Assembly: GCA_948602995.1 (NCBI GenBank)
Contig: CAPEBR010000014.1
Location: 23,649-87,648 of the forward strand
Direction: 5' to 3'
Length of the DNA stretch: 64,000 nucleotides
Origin: an uncultured Dorea sp.
GTDB lineage: Bacteria > Bacillota > Clostridia > Lachnospirales > Lachnospiraceae
The translations under genes and the position numbers were made by a program. Below the pieces are notes generated by a model. The model saw only the letters and a list, made by a program, of their open reading frames with translations. It was not told the origin of the DNA and did not search any database. Positions 26,466 to 33,721 of the stretch are shown here, piece by piece; positions within the stretch are counted from its first letter, which is position 1, and the number at the start of each line of letters is the position of its first letter.

Positions 26466-26654
26466 ATGGAAATGCAGTCATGGGTATTATGCCCCATTTG
26501 CAATAATAAGACACGAACTAAAGTGCGAAAAGATACGGAACTGGTAAATTTCCCTTTGTTCTGTCCAAAGTGTAAGACGGAAACTTTAATCAATATAGAA
26601 CATGGAAGAGTAACTTTTATCAAAAAGCCAGACGCTAAGACGCAGAGCCGATAA
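26466..26654 (+). CDS. Cysteine-rich KTR-domain small protein
   Basis: 62 residues with two CxxC-type pairs (VLCPICNNKTR and LFCPKCKTET) and the ending KKPDAKTQS, matching the Cys_rich_KTR family often found in conjugative elements of Firmicutes. It probably binds zinc as a small ribbon. A purine-rich AAAAAGGGGGG track precedes the ATG. Its role is unknown; its presence here suggests a past mobile-element insertion. Confidence 0.75.
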   Translation: MEMQSWVLCPICNNKTRTKVRKDTELVNFPLFCPKCKTETLINIEHGRVTFIKKPDAKTQSR

Positions 26655-26686
26655 TTTGTAGGTTATTGTAACTGATAGCATCCCGT

Positions 26687-26724
26687 TTGGGGACGGGGCA
26701 TTTTTAAAAATGCCCCGTCCCCAA
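26687..26724. repeat. GGGGACGGGGC palindrome, copy 3 (perfect)
   Basis: A perfect 19+19 bp palindrome from TTGGGG to CCCCAA, centred on TTTTT|AAAAA, between the convergent KTR gene and the 50-aa gene at 26725-26877, where it can work as a bidirectional terminator. Confidence 0.9.
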
Positions 26725-26877
26725 TCACTTTTTCGTTTCTTCAAGCTGTCTCTTTGCGCTAATTTCTGCCCTCCTGCATCCTCCTCCTGACACCTCGTAT
26801 ACCTTTCCGTCCTTCAGAATAACATCCAGGTAGCACATATTACTGCAGCCGCTGCAGGTTATCTTTTTCACTTCCAT
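26725..26877 (-). CDS. 50-residue cysteine-rich protein resembling the N-terminus of DUF1667
   Basis: The sequence starts MEVKKITCSGCSNMC and continues through DGKVYEVSGGGCRR to a lysine-rich end and TGA. GGAGGAAGAGT precedes the ATG. The CxxCxxxC spacing and a final GxGCRR resemble the first 45 residues of DUF1667 proteins (CPxGC ... GNxCxRG), suggesting a metal site. It is a free-standing mini-version. Function unknown. Confidence 0.65.
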   Translation of the reverse strand: MEVKKITCSGCSNMCYLDVILKDGKVYEVSGGGCRRAEISAKRQLEETKK

Positions 26878-26899
26878 ACTCTTCCTCCCAACATTTGTT

Positions 26900-27097
26900 A
26901 TGATGTAAGCGTCAAAAGGTGTTTTAACGCTTCTGATACACGGATTGTTCCGTGCTTACGCACTCTCACAATCCCAAAACACCTCGAATCCGTTCATTTT
27001 TCTACGAAAAATGGCTACTTCTCGGTGTTTTACGCGTCCCAAAGTCATGCTTTTTCATGCAAGTATGAAACGCGTGACCTTTTGACGCTTGTATCAT
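26900..27097. mobile_element. 198-bp MITE-like element with 21-bp terminal inverted repeats
   Basis: The ends ATGATGTAAGCGTCAAAAGGT (26900-26920, differing from the far end by two bases) and ACCTTTTGACGCTTGTATCAT (27077-27097) enclose nested hairpins, including AAAACACC/GGTGTTTT, CATTTTT/AAAAATG and CACGGA/TCCGTG. There is no coding capacity. A fragment related to its right half is at 53479-53516. Confidence 0.7.
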
Positions 27098-27255
27098 ATT
27101 ATATCTTTCCTTTAGAACTCAATCATACCACACCGAATACGCTATTGACAAACAATTAACGGCTTGTTATATTGATTTTTGGGAAAATGTTCCGATTCAC
27201 TACCATCCCCTCATATTAATGAAAAAAACAATGTAATGAAAGGACGAATATCACC

Positions 27256-28506
27256 ATGAACCCATTTAGAAAAGTCTGGTGCAGAACGTTCCAGACAGCA
27301 TTTAAGACTGCAATTCCATTTCTCCCTTACCGGAAGCCGCAGATTGTAGGGAGCGTAAGCGCCCTGCCCGAACTGCTGCATGCAAAGGGATGTGACCACG
27401 TTCTGATTATTACGGACGCAGGTATTATGAAGCTCGGCCTTACAAAGAGGCTTGAAAAAGCGCTGAAGGCAAATGGCATTGCATATAAGATCTATGACAA
27501 AACTGTTGCAAATCCGACGACTGCCAATGTTGCTGAAGCCCTGGAGCTTTATCTTTCCAGTGGATGCAATGCCATCATCGGCTTTGGGGGTGGATCCAGT
27601 ATAGACTGCGCTAAAGCCGTTGGGGCAAGAGCGGCTAAGCCGAAGCAGTCCCTGGCGAAGATGAAGGGCATCTTGAAGGTACATAAAAGACTTCCTCTTC
27701 TCATTGCCATCCCGACCACGGCAGGAACCGGAAGCGAGACGACACTGGCCGCTGTCATTACAGACGCGGAAACAAGGCATAAATATACGATCAATGATTT
27801 CCCTCTGATTCCCCGCTATGCGGTGCTTGATCCGAAGGTGACCCTGAGCCTTCCTCCATTTATTACAGCGACTACCGGGATGGATGCCCTGACCCATGCG
27901 GTGGAGGCCTACATCGGGAATTCCACGACCTACCGGACCCGGAAGGACGCCCTGCTGGCAGTCAGGCTTATCTTTGAAAATATTGACACTGTCTACACTG
28001 ACGGGAAAGACGTGAATGCAAGAAGAAATATGCTCCATGCCTCTTTTTATGCCGGATGTGCATTTACCAAATCCTATGTCGGTTATGTCCATGCCGTTGC
28101 CCACTCTCTTGGCGGAGAGTACAACGTACCCCATGGATATGCTAATGCGGTCCTGCTTCCTTTCGTACTGGAAGCCTACCGAGCATCCGGACACGGAAAT
28201 TCCTCCTATGCCAAAAAGCTCCACCGGCTCGCCGTTGCTGCGGGCGTGGCGGAAAATGACACACCCCACGATGCTGCTGCCATGTCATTTATTGACGCCA
28301 TCAAAAACATGAAGACACGTTTTGGGATTGGTGATACAATAGAAGAGATTAAGGAAGAAGACATCCCGAAGCTCTCCCACTATGCAGACAAGGAGGCGAA
28401 CCCTCTCTATCCGGTTCCGGTGCTGATGGATGCCAGAGAACTTGAGCAATTTTACTATATGCTTATGGATACGGAGGAGGTTGACCATGACAGAAACAGA
28501 GATTAA
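27256..28506 (+). CDS. Iron-containing alcohol dehydrogenase
   Basis: A 416-residue group III alcohol dehydrogenase that would interconvert alcohols and aldehydes with NAD(P)H. Family motifs are GFGGGSSIDCAKA (nucleotide-binding), PTTAGTGSETT, DALTHAVEAYIG and the metal-binding HAVAHSLGG and VPHGYANA with conserved His. The length is usual for the family. AAAGGACG precedes the ATG. Its 3' end overlaps the start of the aldehyde dehydrogenase gene by 20 bp, so the pair is one operon, probably linking an aldehyde and its alcohol and acid. The substrate cannot be read from the sequence. Confidence 0.92.
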   Translation: MNPFRKVWCRTFQTAFKTAIPFLPYRKPQIVGSVSALPELLHAKGCDHVLIITDAGIMKLGLTKRLEKALKANGIAYKIYDKTVANPTTANVAEALELYLSSGCNAIIGFGGGSSIDCAKAVGARAAKPKQSLAKMKGILKVHKRLPLLIAIPTTAGTGSETTLAAVITDAETRHKYTINDFPLIPRYAVLDPKVTLSLPPFITATTGMDALTHAVEAYIGNSTTYRTRKDALLAVRLIFENIDTVYTDGKDVNARRNMLHASFYAGCAFTKSYVGYVHAVAHSLGGEYNVPHGYANAVLLPFVLEAYRASGHGNSSYAKKLHRLAVAAGVAENDTPHDAAAMSFIDAIKNMKTRFGIGDTIEEIKEEDIPKLSHYADKEANPLYPVPVLMDARELEQFYYMLMDTEEVDHDRNRD

Positions 28507-29866
28507 GAAAATCGTAGGGGAACAGCGCTCTTATTTTCATACAGGCGCAACCCTTCCCGTCAGTGTACGGGTTCATGCACTGAATAAACTGAAAAGCTGC
28601 ATTATTGAAAAAGAAGAAAAGATCAATAAAGCCATCCATCAGGATCTCGGGAAAAGCGCCTTCGAGACATACATGTGTGAGACCGGGCTGGTCTTAAGTG
28701 AGCTTAGCTATATGTTAAAGCACATTTATTCCTATGCAAAGGAGAAAAATGTACGCACGCCACTTGCCCAGTTTCATTCAAGAAGTTACAAGAAACCGTC
28801 ACCCTATGGCGTTACCCTCATCATGAGTCCGTGGAACTATCCGTTTCTTCTGACCATTGATCCTCTGGTGGATGCCATCGCTGCCGGAAATACGGCTGTT
28901 GTAAAGCCCAGCGCCTATTCTCCCTGCACAAGTGAAATCATCCAGGAGATCATTTGTGAGTGCTTCGACAGAAAGTATGTAGCCGCCGTCACCGGAGGAC
29001 GTGCAGAAAACACCTGCCTTCTCAATGAACATTTTGACTATATCTTTTTTACCGGAAGCCAGGCTGTCGGCAAAGAAGTCATGCGGTGTGCATCCAGACA
29101 TCTTACCCCTGTTACCCTGGAGCTGGGCGGAAAGAGCCCCTGCATCATTGAAAGAAACGCGAATCTAAAGCTTGCAGCCAGACGGGTGGTATTTGGAAAA
29201 TATCTGAACTGCGGGCAGACCTGCGTGGCGCCGGATTATATTTACTGCGACCGCAGTGTAAAGGAGCAATTCATAAAAGAAGTGAAAAAGCAGATTCAGA
29301 AGCAGTATGGAAAGCAGCCTCTTTCCTGTGAAAATTATGGAAAGATTATTAATGAAAAGCATTTTGACCGGATACGCGGGCTTATTGACCCGGAAAAGGT
29401 GGTCTGCGGAGGGCATACAAACCGCGCAAAGCTCCAGATCGACCCGACCGTCCTGGATAACGTGACGTTTGCAGACGCCATTATGCAGGAGGAAATCTTC
29501 GGGCCACTTATGCCGGTGCTGACATATGACTCCCTGGATGAAGTTATCCGTAATATTAATTCCATGCCGCACCCGCTTGCCCTCTATATTTTTACAAATG
29601 ACCACGCTGCAGCAGAAAAGATTACCTCCCGGTGCGGTTTCGGGGGCGGATGTATTAATGATACAATCATCCACCTTGCCACCAGCGAGATGGGCTTCGG
29701 CGGATTCGGGGCAAGCGGAATGGGCTCTTATCATGGGAAAGCCGGATTTGATACCTTTACCCATTATAAGAGTATGGTGGATAAAAAAACATGGCTGGAT
29801 CTGCCAATGAGATATCAGCCATATAAAAAACAAAATGAAAAGCTTTTACGGATGTTTTTGAAGTAG
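28487..29866 (+). CDS. NAD(P)-dependent aldehyde dehydrogenase
   Basis: About 459 residues, class 3/YwdH-like aldehyde dehydrogenase that oxidises aldehydes to acids. Motifs: MSPWNYPFLL, VKPSAYSP, FTGSQAVGK, LELGGKSPCII (catalytic Glu region), GQTCVAPDY (catalytic Cys) and EEIFGPLMPV. The ATG at 28487, with GGAGGAGG six bases upstream, gives the proper N-terminus; it overlaps the alcohol dehydrogenase stop. No membrane tail is seen. The two enzymes probably detoxify or dispose of aldehydes; an inverted CTTGG/CCAAG after the stop is too weak to call a terminator. Confidence 0.92.
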   Translation: MTETEIKKIVGEQRSYFHTGATLPVSVRVHALNKLKSCIIEKEEKINKAIHQDLGKSAFETYMCETGLVLSELSYMLKHIYSYAKEKNVRTPLAQFHSRSYKKPSPYGVTLIMSPWNYPFLLTIDPLVDAIAAGNTAVVKPSAYSPCTSEIIQEIICECFDRKYVAAVTGGRAENTCLLNEHFDYIFFTGSQAVGKEVMRCASRHLTPVTLELGGKSPCIIERNANLKLAARRVVFGKYLNCGQTCVAPDYIYCDRSVKEQFIKEVKKQIQKQYGKQPLSCENYGKIINEKHFDRIRGLIDPEKVVCGGHTNRAKLQIDPTVLDNVTFADAIMQEEIFGPLMPVLTYDSLDEVIRNINSMPHPLALYIFTNDHAAAEKITSRCGFGGGCINDTIIHLATSEMGFGGFGASGMGSYHGKAGFDTFTHYKSMVDKKTWLDLPMRYQPYKKQNEKLLRMFLK

Positions 29867-29937
29867 AAAGAATCTTGGTGACGCCCAAGAACATGCTGCC
29901 AGATTTCAACAGGATTAGTAATTATAGCATCAGTCTT

Positions 29938-30408
29938 TTATAGCGCCTCCAGGATCTTTACCAGACCAGCCAGCCCTTCTTTGTCTTCTTCATCGAACCT
30001 CGCAAAAGAAGGGCTGTCGATGTCCAGAACTCCTATAACTGTATCCCCCTTATGCATTGGAATAACAATCTCGGAATTGGACGCGCTGTCACAGGCAATA
30101 TGGCCCGGGAATTCGTGGACATTCTTCACCAGCATAATCTCATCTCTCTCTACTGCAGTGCCGCAGACGCCCTTCCCAACTGGAATCTCTACACAGGCGG
30201 GCCTCCCCTGGAAAGGTCCTAAGACCAGGCGGTCTTCCTGCATGAGATAAAAGCCTGCCCAGTTGATATCTGTCAGAGCCTCCCAGAGAAGGGCGGATGT
30301 ATTCGCAAGATTGGAAATCAGATACGGCACTCCGTCCGTAAGCCCCTTAAGCCGGACTCTCAGAAGCCGGTATAAGGCTTCTTTTTCGGTTGGGTATGCA
30401 TTATTCAT
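29938..30408 (-). CDS. msrC: GAF-domain free methionine-(R)-sulfoxide reductase
   Basis: About 156 residues, a single GAF domain of the fRMsr family, which reduces free methionine-R-sulfoxide using cysteines. Motifs: NWAGFYL, GPFQGRPACVEIPVGKGVCG and HIACDSASNSEIVIP, giving three conserved Cys (ACV, VCG, ACD) and the SNSEIV signature. The ATG at 30408 with AAGGAG upstream is chosen; a start at 30429 would lie in the preceding gene. It follows the 30429-30662 gene closely, suggesting co-transcription and a role in oxidative-damage repair. Confidence 0.9.
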   Translation of the reverse strand: MNNAYPTEKEALYRLLRVRLKGLTDGVPYLISNLANTSALLWEALTDINWAGFYLMQEDRLVLGPFQGRPACVEIPVGKGVCGTAVERDEIMLVKNVHEFPGHIACDSASNSEIVIPMHKGDTVIGVLDIDSPSFARFDEEDKEGLAGLVKILEAL

Positions 30409-30428
30409 TGTTATCACTCCTTCCCTCA

Positions 30429-30662
30429 TCAGAATTCTTTTGTGATCTCTGTTACACCATAGGTTTCCTTAAAGGATTGCAGATCCTTCTCATTCCGGAT
30501 CAGCATGATGTCTGTAAACTTTCCGGTATGCAGATCCTTGAAGCCCGCGACCTGTTCGCCGGTACAGATGCTGCAGCGAATGACTGACTTCTGGGTGGAT
30601 GGATCGTAGGATTGTTCTATGGCGTGTTTTTCCTGATTCTTTTTCTTAAATAGTTGGAACAT
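30429..30662 (-). CDS. Small conserved protein with a CxxC pair, function unknown
   Basis: 77 residues: a basic N-terminus (MFQLFKKKNQ), then VIRCSICTGEQVAGFKD with CSIC, and a C-terminal helix. GGAGGTTTCAC precedes the ATG. It is encoded just upstream of the methionine-sulfoxide reductase (20-bp gap to its ATG), so it may form an operon with it. I know of similar short proteins in gut Clostridia but no function. Confidence 0.7.
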   Translation of the reverse strand: MFQLFKKKNQEKHAIEQSYDPSTQKSVIRCSICTGEQVAGFKDLHTGKFTDIMLIRNEKDLQSFKETYGVTEITKEF

Positions 30663-30711
30663 GTGAAACCTCCGAAACTTAATTATAATTGTAACTGCTC
30701 AGCATCTTCGC

Positions 30712-30890
30712 AGTTGCATGCAAAAATCTATTTAAAATGTCTACGCTTCGATCCGCGCTAAGCGAACGTCCCCCGGACGTTCAGCGTTCTTCGGCAATGG
30801 GATTTTTGCACTCCTGCATCATTTTCTTGCGGTCTGTGTAGTAAATAACCCTCGCTTCGCTGGGGCAGACTCTGCACAGACACATTCTAA
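30712..30890. repeat. Hairpin-rich intergenic repeat
   Basis: Words GCAAAAATCTATTTAAAAT, GGGATTTTTGCACTCCTG and CATCATTTTCTTGCGG match, with changes, the repeat at 26290-26360, and enclose additional inverted repeats (GAACGTCC/GGACGTTC). No gene is seen here. It separates the defence island from the 30429 gene and ends within the HEPN gene's 3' flank. Confidence 0.6.
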
Positions 30891-31576
30891 CTATTAACTG
30901 CTTCTAAAAAAGTTTTTTCATCATAATATTGTTTCATTCCGTATAAAATACCATTTAAAAAAATTACTGTCTCGTTCTTTATTTTTTTTAAATCGTCAAT
31001 TGTATAATACCTCCCACATTCAGCAAATGAAGATGTTCCATGCGCCAATTGATTTCTCTTATTTTTTACATCTTCCAGGACTATCCCACCTCTACATCCA
31101 GATTCAATTGTATATGTAATTCCATGGTCGCTACAAATCTGCCGTATCTTATCGGCATCCAAATTACCGCTAATATCTGTTGCTTTACGATTCATTTCTA
31201 ATGGTTCATTTTTTAAAATGGCATTAATAATCTCCTCCGCTTTATCTCTATACGAGTTATAATGTGCTGTTTTATCATATACCTGGTTAAATTTAAATGA
31301 AATCCATATATCCTGTATTTCTTTTCTTACGTCTTTGTAGCTATACCCGCTCGTCTTTAACTCATCATATATTTCCAAAATGCCGCCCATTATTGAAGAC
31401 TCAACCAAATTATAAAGCATAATTAATGCGTTCGCTTTTAAGATCTTCAAAAAATCATCATTATAAAATTCATACTCTCTTTCGTGTGACTGTGTTTGGT
31501 ATAGGTCATACAAAGCCCTAAAGTATAATTCTATTTCATCAATTCTCTCTTGGTATATCTCAAGCGTTATTCTCAT
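30887..31576 (-). CDS. HEPN-domain protein of the MAE_28990/MAE_18760 type
   Basis: About 229 residues, all-helical, with the HEPN nuclease motif R-x4-H as KRNQLAHG near residue 175 and an upstream polar NLVESS helix. Many HEPN proteins are metal-independent RNases in toxin-antitoxin and abortive-infection systems. The start at 31576 (MRITLE), with AAAGG upstream, overlaps the DUF262 stop by 17 bp; earlier GTG/ATG codons at 31585/31582 are possible. DUF262 plus this HEPN type recur together in defence islands, so a paired function is likely. The family call is from motif and context; RNase activity is inference. Confidence 0.75.
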   Translation of the reverse strand: MRITLEIYQERIDEIELYFRALYDLYQTQSHEREYEFYNDDFLKILKANALIMLYNLVESSIMGGILEIYDELKTSGYSYKDVRKEIQDIWISFKFNQVYDKTAHYNSYRDKAEEIINAILKNEPLEMNRKATDISGNLDADKIRQICSDHGITYTIESGCRGGIVLEDVKNKRNQLAHGTSSFAECGRYYTIDDLKKIKNETVIFLNGILYGMKQYYDEKTFLEAVNS

Positions 31577-32615
31577 TACCATCACCTTTCAGAAGACTGT
31601 CTCTTACATATTCAATTCTACCTCTAACTCTTTTTGGAGAGTTGCTTGCATGCGTTGTAGTATGGATCTTAAATTGTTCCGAATTCAACCATTCCATGGA
31701 ATCAGGCTTCAGACCTGGATTTTCCCGCAATGCTAAAGCAACACCTACTGAAACAGACTCAAAACGAACCCTGGGGGTTGATTTTGCGTTTTTACTCTTA
31801 GCAAAGCCATATGGAAAATATTTTTCTACAAAATCAAGCATATTTCTAAACTCTTTTTCATACAACACTTCATCAAACTCTTTCTCCCTTCCCCGTACAA
31901 AATCATTAAGAAAATCGTCTACAGCATGTTGAAAATTTTGATAATTATTCAAATAAGCAAAAAATCTTACAATTAACTCCGAATCTTCGTAGCGGTTTTT
32001 CATCGTTGCACTAATTGGACATAATCTGTTAAACTGCTCATCCTTAGCACACTTTTCCACAAATTTCATAAATGCTCCTGTATAAGATCCTCGCCTGATT
32101 TCACTCGGAATAGCTTTTGTACCCCCGGTATTAATTCTATTGAAAATATCCTGTCTAGTTTCAATCGTTGTCGTATCCGCTAAAACAATGATACGCAATG
32201 TACGCCCTTTGAACTTTCTCTGAAATATTTCCGGCAAGTCTGAAAAAGTAAAACCATTTAAAGATGTCAATTTTTCCAAACCATCCAGAATCAGATCATT
32301 ATATAAAAAGGCTTCCAGCGTCTGTGTCCTTTGTGCCCCATCTATAATTTCACACCTGCCGTCCTCATTGTCGGAAAAAAACATAAAAGGAATGGGTAAG
32401 CCAAGCAGCACTGACTCTATAAATCGAACCTTTTTTGCATCATCCCATACAAATTTCCTCTGATATTCAGGAATATAAAAATCATCTTTACAAAATTTAT
32501 CAACCAGTACTTCAATGGGATAATCCTTTGTATCAAAACTAATCTCCTTTTGTAGCTTTCTTATTTGTACTTCTGCAGTTTCTTTCATTTCAGCTGTAAT
32601 TATCATATCTTTCAT
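31560..32615 (-). CDS. DUF262-domain (GmrS-like, ParB-fold) protein
   Basis: 351 residues. The N-terminal DUF262 domain has YIPEYQRKFVWD, then EIIDGAQRTQTL (the DGQQR motif, with A here) and IFNRINTGGT. In GmrSD-type modification-dependent restriction systems this domain works as the NTP-hydrolysing or sensing part. There is no fused DUF1524 HNH domain here; the partner is instead the overlapping HEPN gene. Its start overlaps the methyltransferase stop by 26 bp with GGGGGAG upstream, so it is translated as part of the restriction operon. It may be a second defence layer riding on the RM genes. Confidence 0.85.
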   Translation of the reverse strand: MKDMIITAEMKETAEVQIRKLQKEISFDTKDYPIEVLVDKFCKDDFYIPEYQRKFVWDDAKKVRFIESVLLGLPIPFMFFSDNEDGRCEIIDGAQRTQTLEAFLYNDLILDGLEKLTSLNGFTFSDLPEIFQRKFKGRTLRIIVLADTTTIETRQDIFNRINTGGTKAIPSEIRRGSYTGAFMKFVEKCAKDEQFNRLCPISATMKNRYEDSELIVRFFAYLNNYQNFQHAVDDFLNDFVRGREKEFDEVLYEKEFRNMLDFVEKYFPYGFAKSKNAKSTPRVRFESVSVGVALALRENPGLKPDSMEWLNSEQFKIHTTTHASNSPKRVRGRIEYVRDSLLKGDGNENNA

Positions 32616-33666
32616 TGCTCCCCCCTTTGTATGTTTCTAAGTGATCTAAAATACTCTTTCCAATGGCCTCACCTAGCTTTACCGGAACGGCATTTCCAAT
32701 ATGTACCCCTATCTGACGATTGGTCTGTGGATGATTCACATCAATAAATCTATAATCAGGCGGAAATGATTGAAGAATTGCTCCTTCCCTCATAGATATA
32801 GCTCTATCTTGCTCTGGATGTCCAAATCTCCCATTACCATATCCATAAAACTGAGTTGTAATAGTAGGGGATGGTTTCTCCCATTCCATTCTTCCATACA
32901 CGGCACGGTATCCTTTCCCAGTGCTTTTCTTATGACAAGGCAACTGGAGAGATTTATCCCAGTCCTTCCACGTTCCCCCCGGAACAGATCTTCTAATTCT
33001 TTTCTTATTAATCTCAGACAATTTACTCGCCCTATGCAGCGCATCAGTCCTGCATGCTTCACCGTCCCTGAGCTTTGGCATATTTCCAATCGCATCCTTT
33101 ACCGTAATGTAGTTTTTCTCACTATATAAAGGTTCAATCAAACAAATATCTCCAAATTGAGATGCCAGTAAAACCAGCCTGTTTCTACTTTGCGGAACAC
33201 CGTAATCAGCACAATTTACGATTTGCCAGCTTACATAATATCCCTGCTCCTCAAGTCCCTTTACAAAATCCTTAAACACCTCTTTTTTTACTAATTGCGG
33301 CACATTTTCCATTGATATGAGTTCTGGTCTGATTTCTTTAACCAAATCTATAAAGTAATACAGTAATCTCCATTTTTCATCTTTTGGTCCCTCTTTCGTA
33401 TATCGTAAAGAATATGCCGAGAATGGCTGGCAGGGTGCGCATCCCATCAAAACCTTAATGCAACCTTTTGGATAATAACATTCAATTTCCTCCTTTTTAA
33501 TTTGTTCTACTCCCTTATTGATAAAAACCGAATCATTATTTTCTTCATAAGCATATTTACATGTAGAATCAATATCTATACCTGCTGCAACTTCTATACC
33601 AGCCTTTCGAATTCCAAATGTCAGCCCGCCTATTCCGCAAAATAAATCAACTGCGACACAGTTCAT
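32590..33666 (-). CDS. C5-cytosine DNA methyltransferase (second, M2-like)
   Basis: 358 residues with all main m5C-methylase motifs: AVDLFCGIGGLTFG (I), MGCAPCQPFS (IV, with catalytic Cys near residue 77), MENVPQL (VI), QSRNRLVLLA (VIII) and IGNAVPV (X). The target-recognition region lies near 200-290. It lies downstream of the R2-like nuclease and upstream of DUF262. LlaJI-type systems carry two methyltransferases to protect the two strands of an asymmetric site, which this operon matches. Specificity cannot be read by eye. Confidence 0.93.
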   Translation of the reverse strand: MNCVAVDLFCGIGGLTFGIRKAGIEVAAGIDIDSTCKYAYEENNDSVFINKGVEQIKKEEIECYYPKGCIKVLMGCAPCQPFSAYSLRYTKEGPKDEKWRLLYYFIDLVKEIRPELISMENVPQLVKKEVFKDFVKGLEEQGYYVSWQIVNCADYGVPQSRNRLVLLASQFGDICLIEPLYSEKNYITVKDAIGNMPKLRDGEACRTDALHRASKLSEINKKRIRRSVPGGTWKDWDKSLQLPCHKKSTGKGYRAVYGRMEWEKPSPTITTQFYGYGNGRFGHPEQDRAISMREGAILQSFPPDYRFIDVNHPQTNRQIGVHIGNAVPVKLGEAIGKSILDHLETYKGGSNERYDNYS

Positions 33667-33721
33667 TACATATCACCTGCCTTATTATATCATCCTATTC
33701 GCTATTACCAGCAAGATATCT

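Noticed and set aside
27211..28269. A 352-codon open frame on the minus strand
   Set aside because: It is antisense to a clear iron-type alcohol dehydrogenase and has random-looking composition.
29880..29895. Terminator after the aldehyde dehydrogenase gene
   Set aside because: Only a 5-bp CTTGG/CCAAG stem without a T run.
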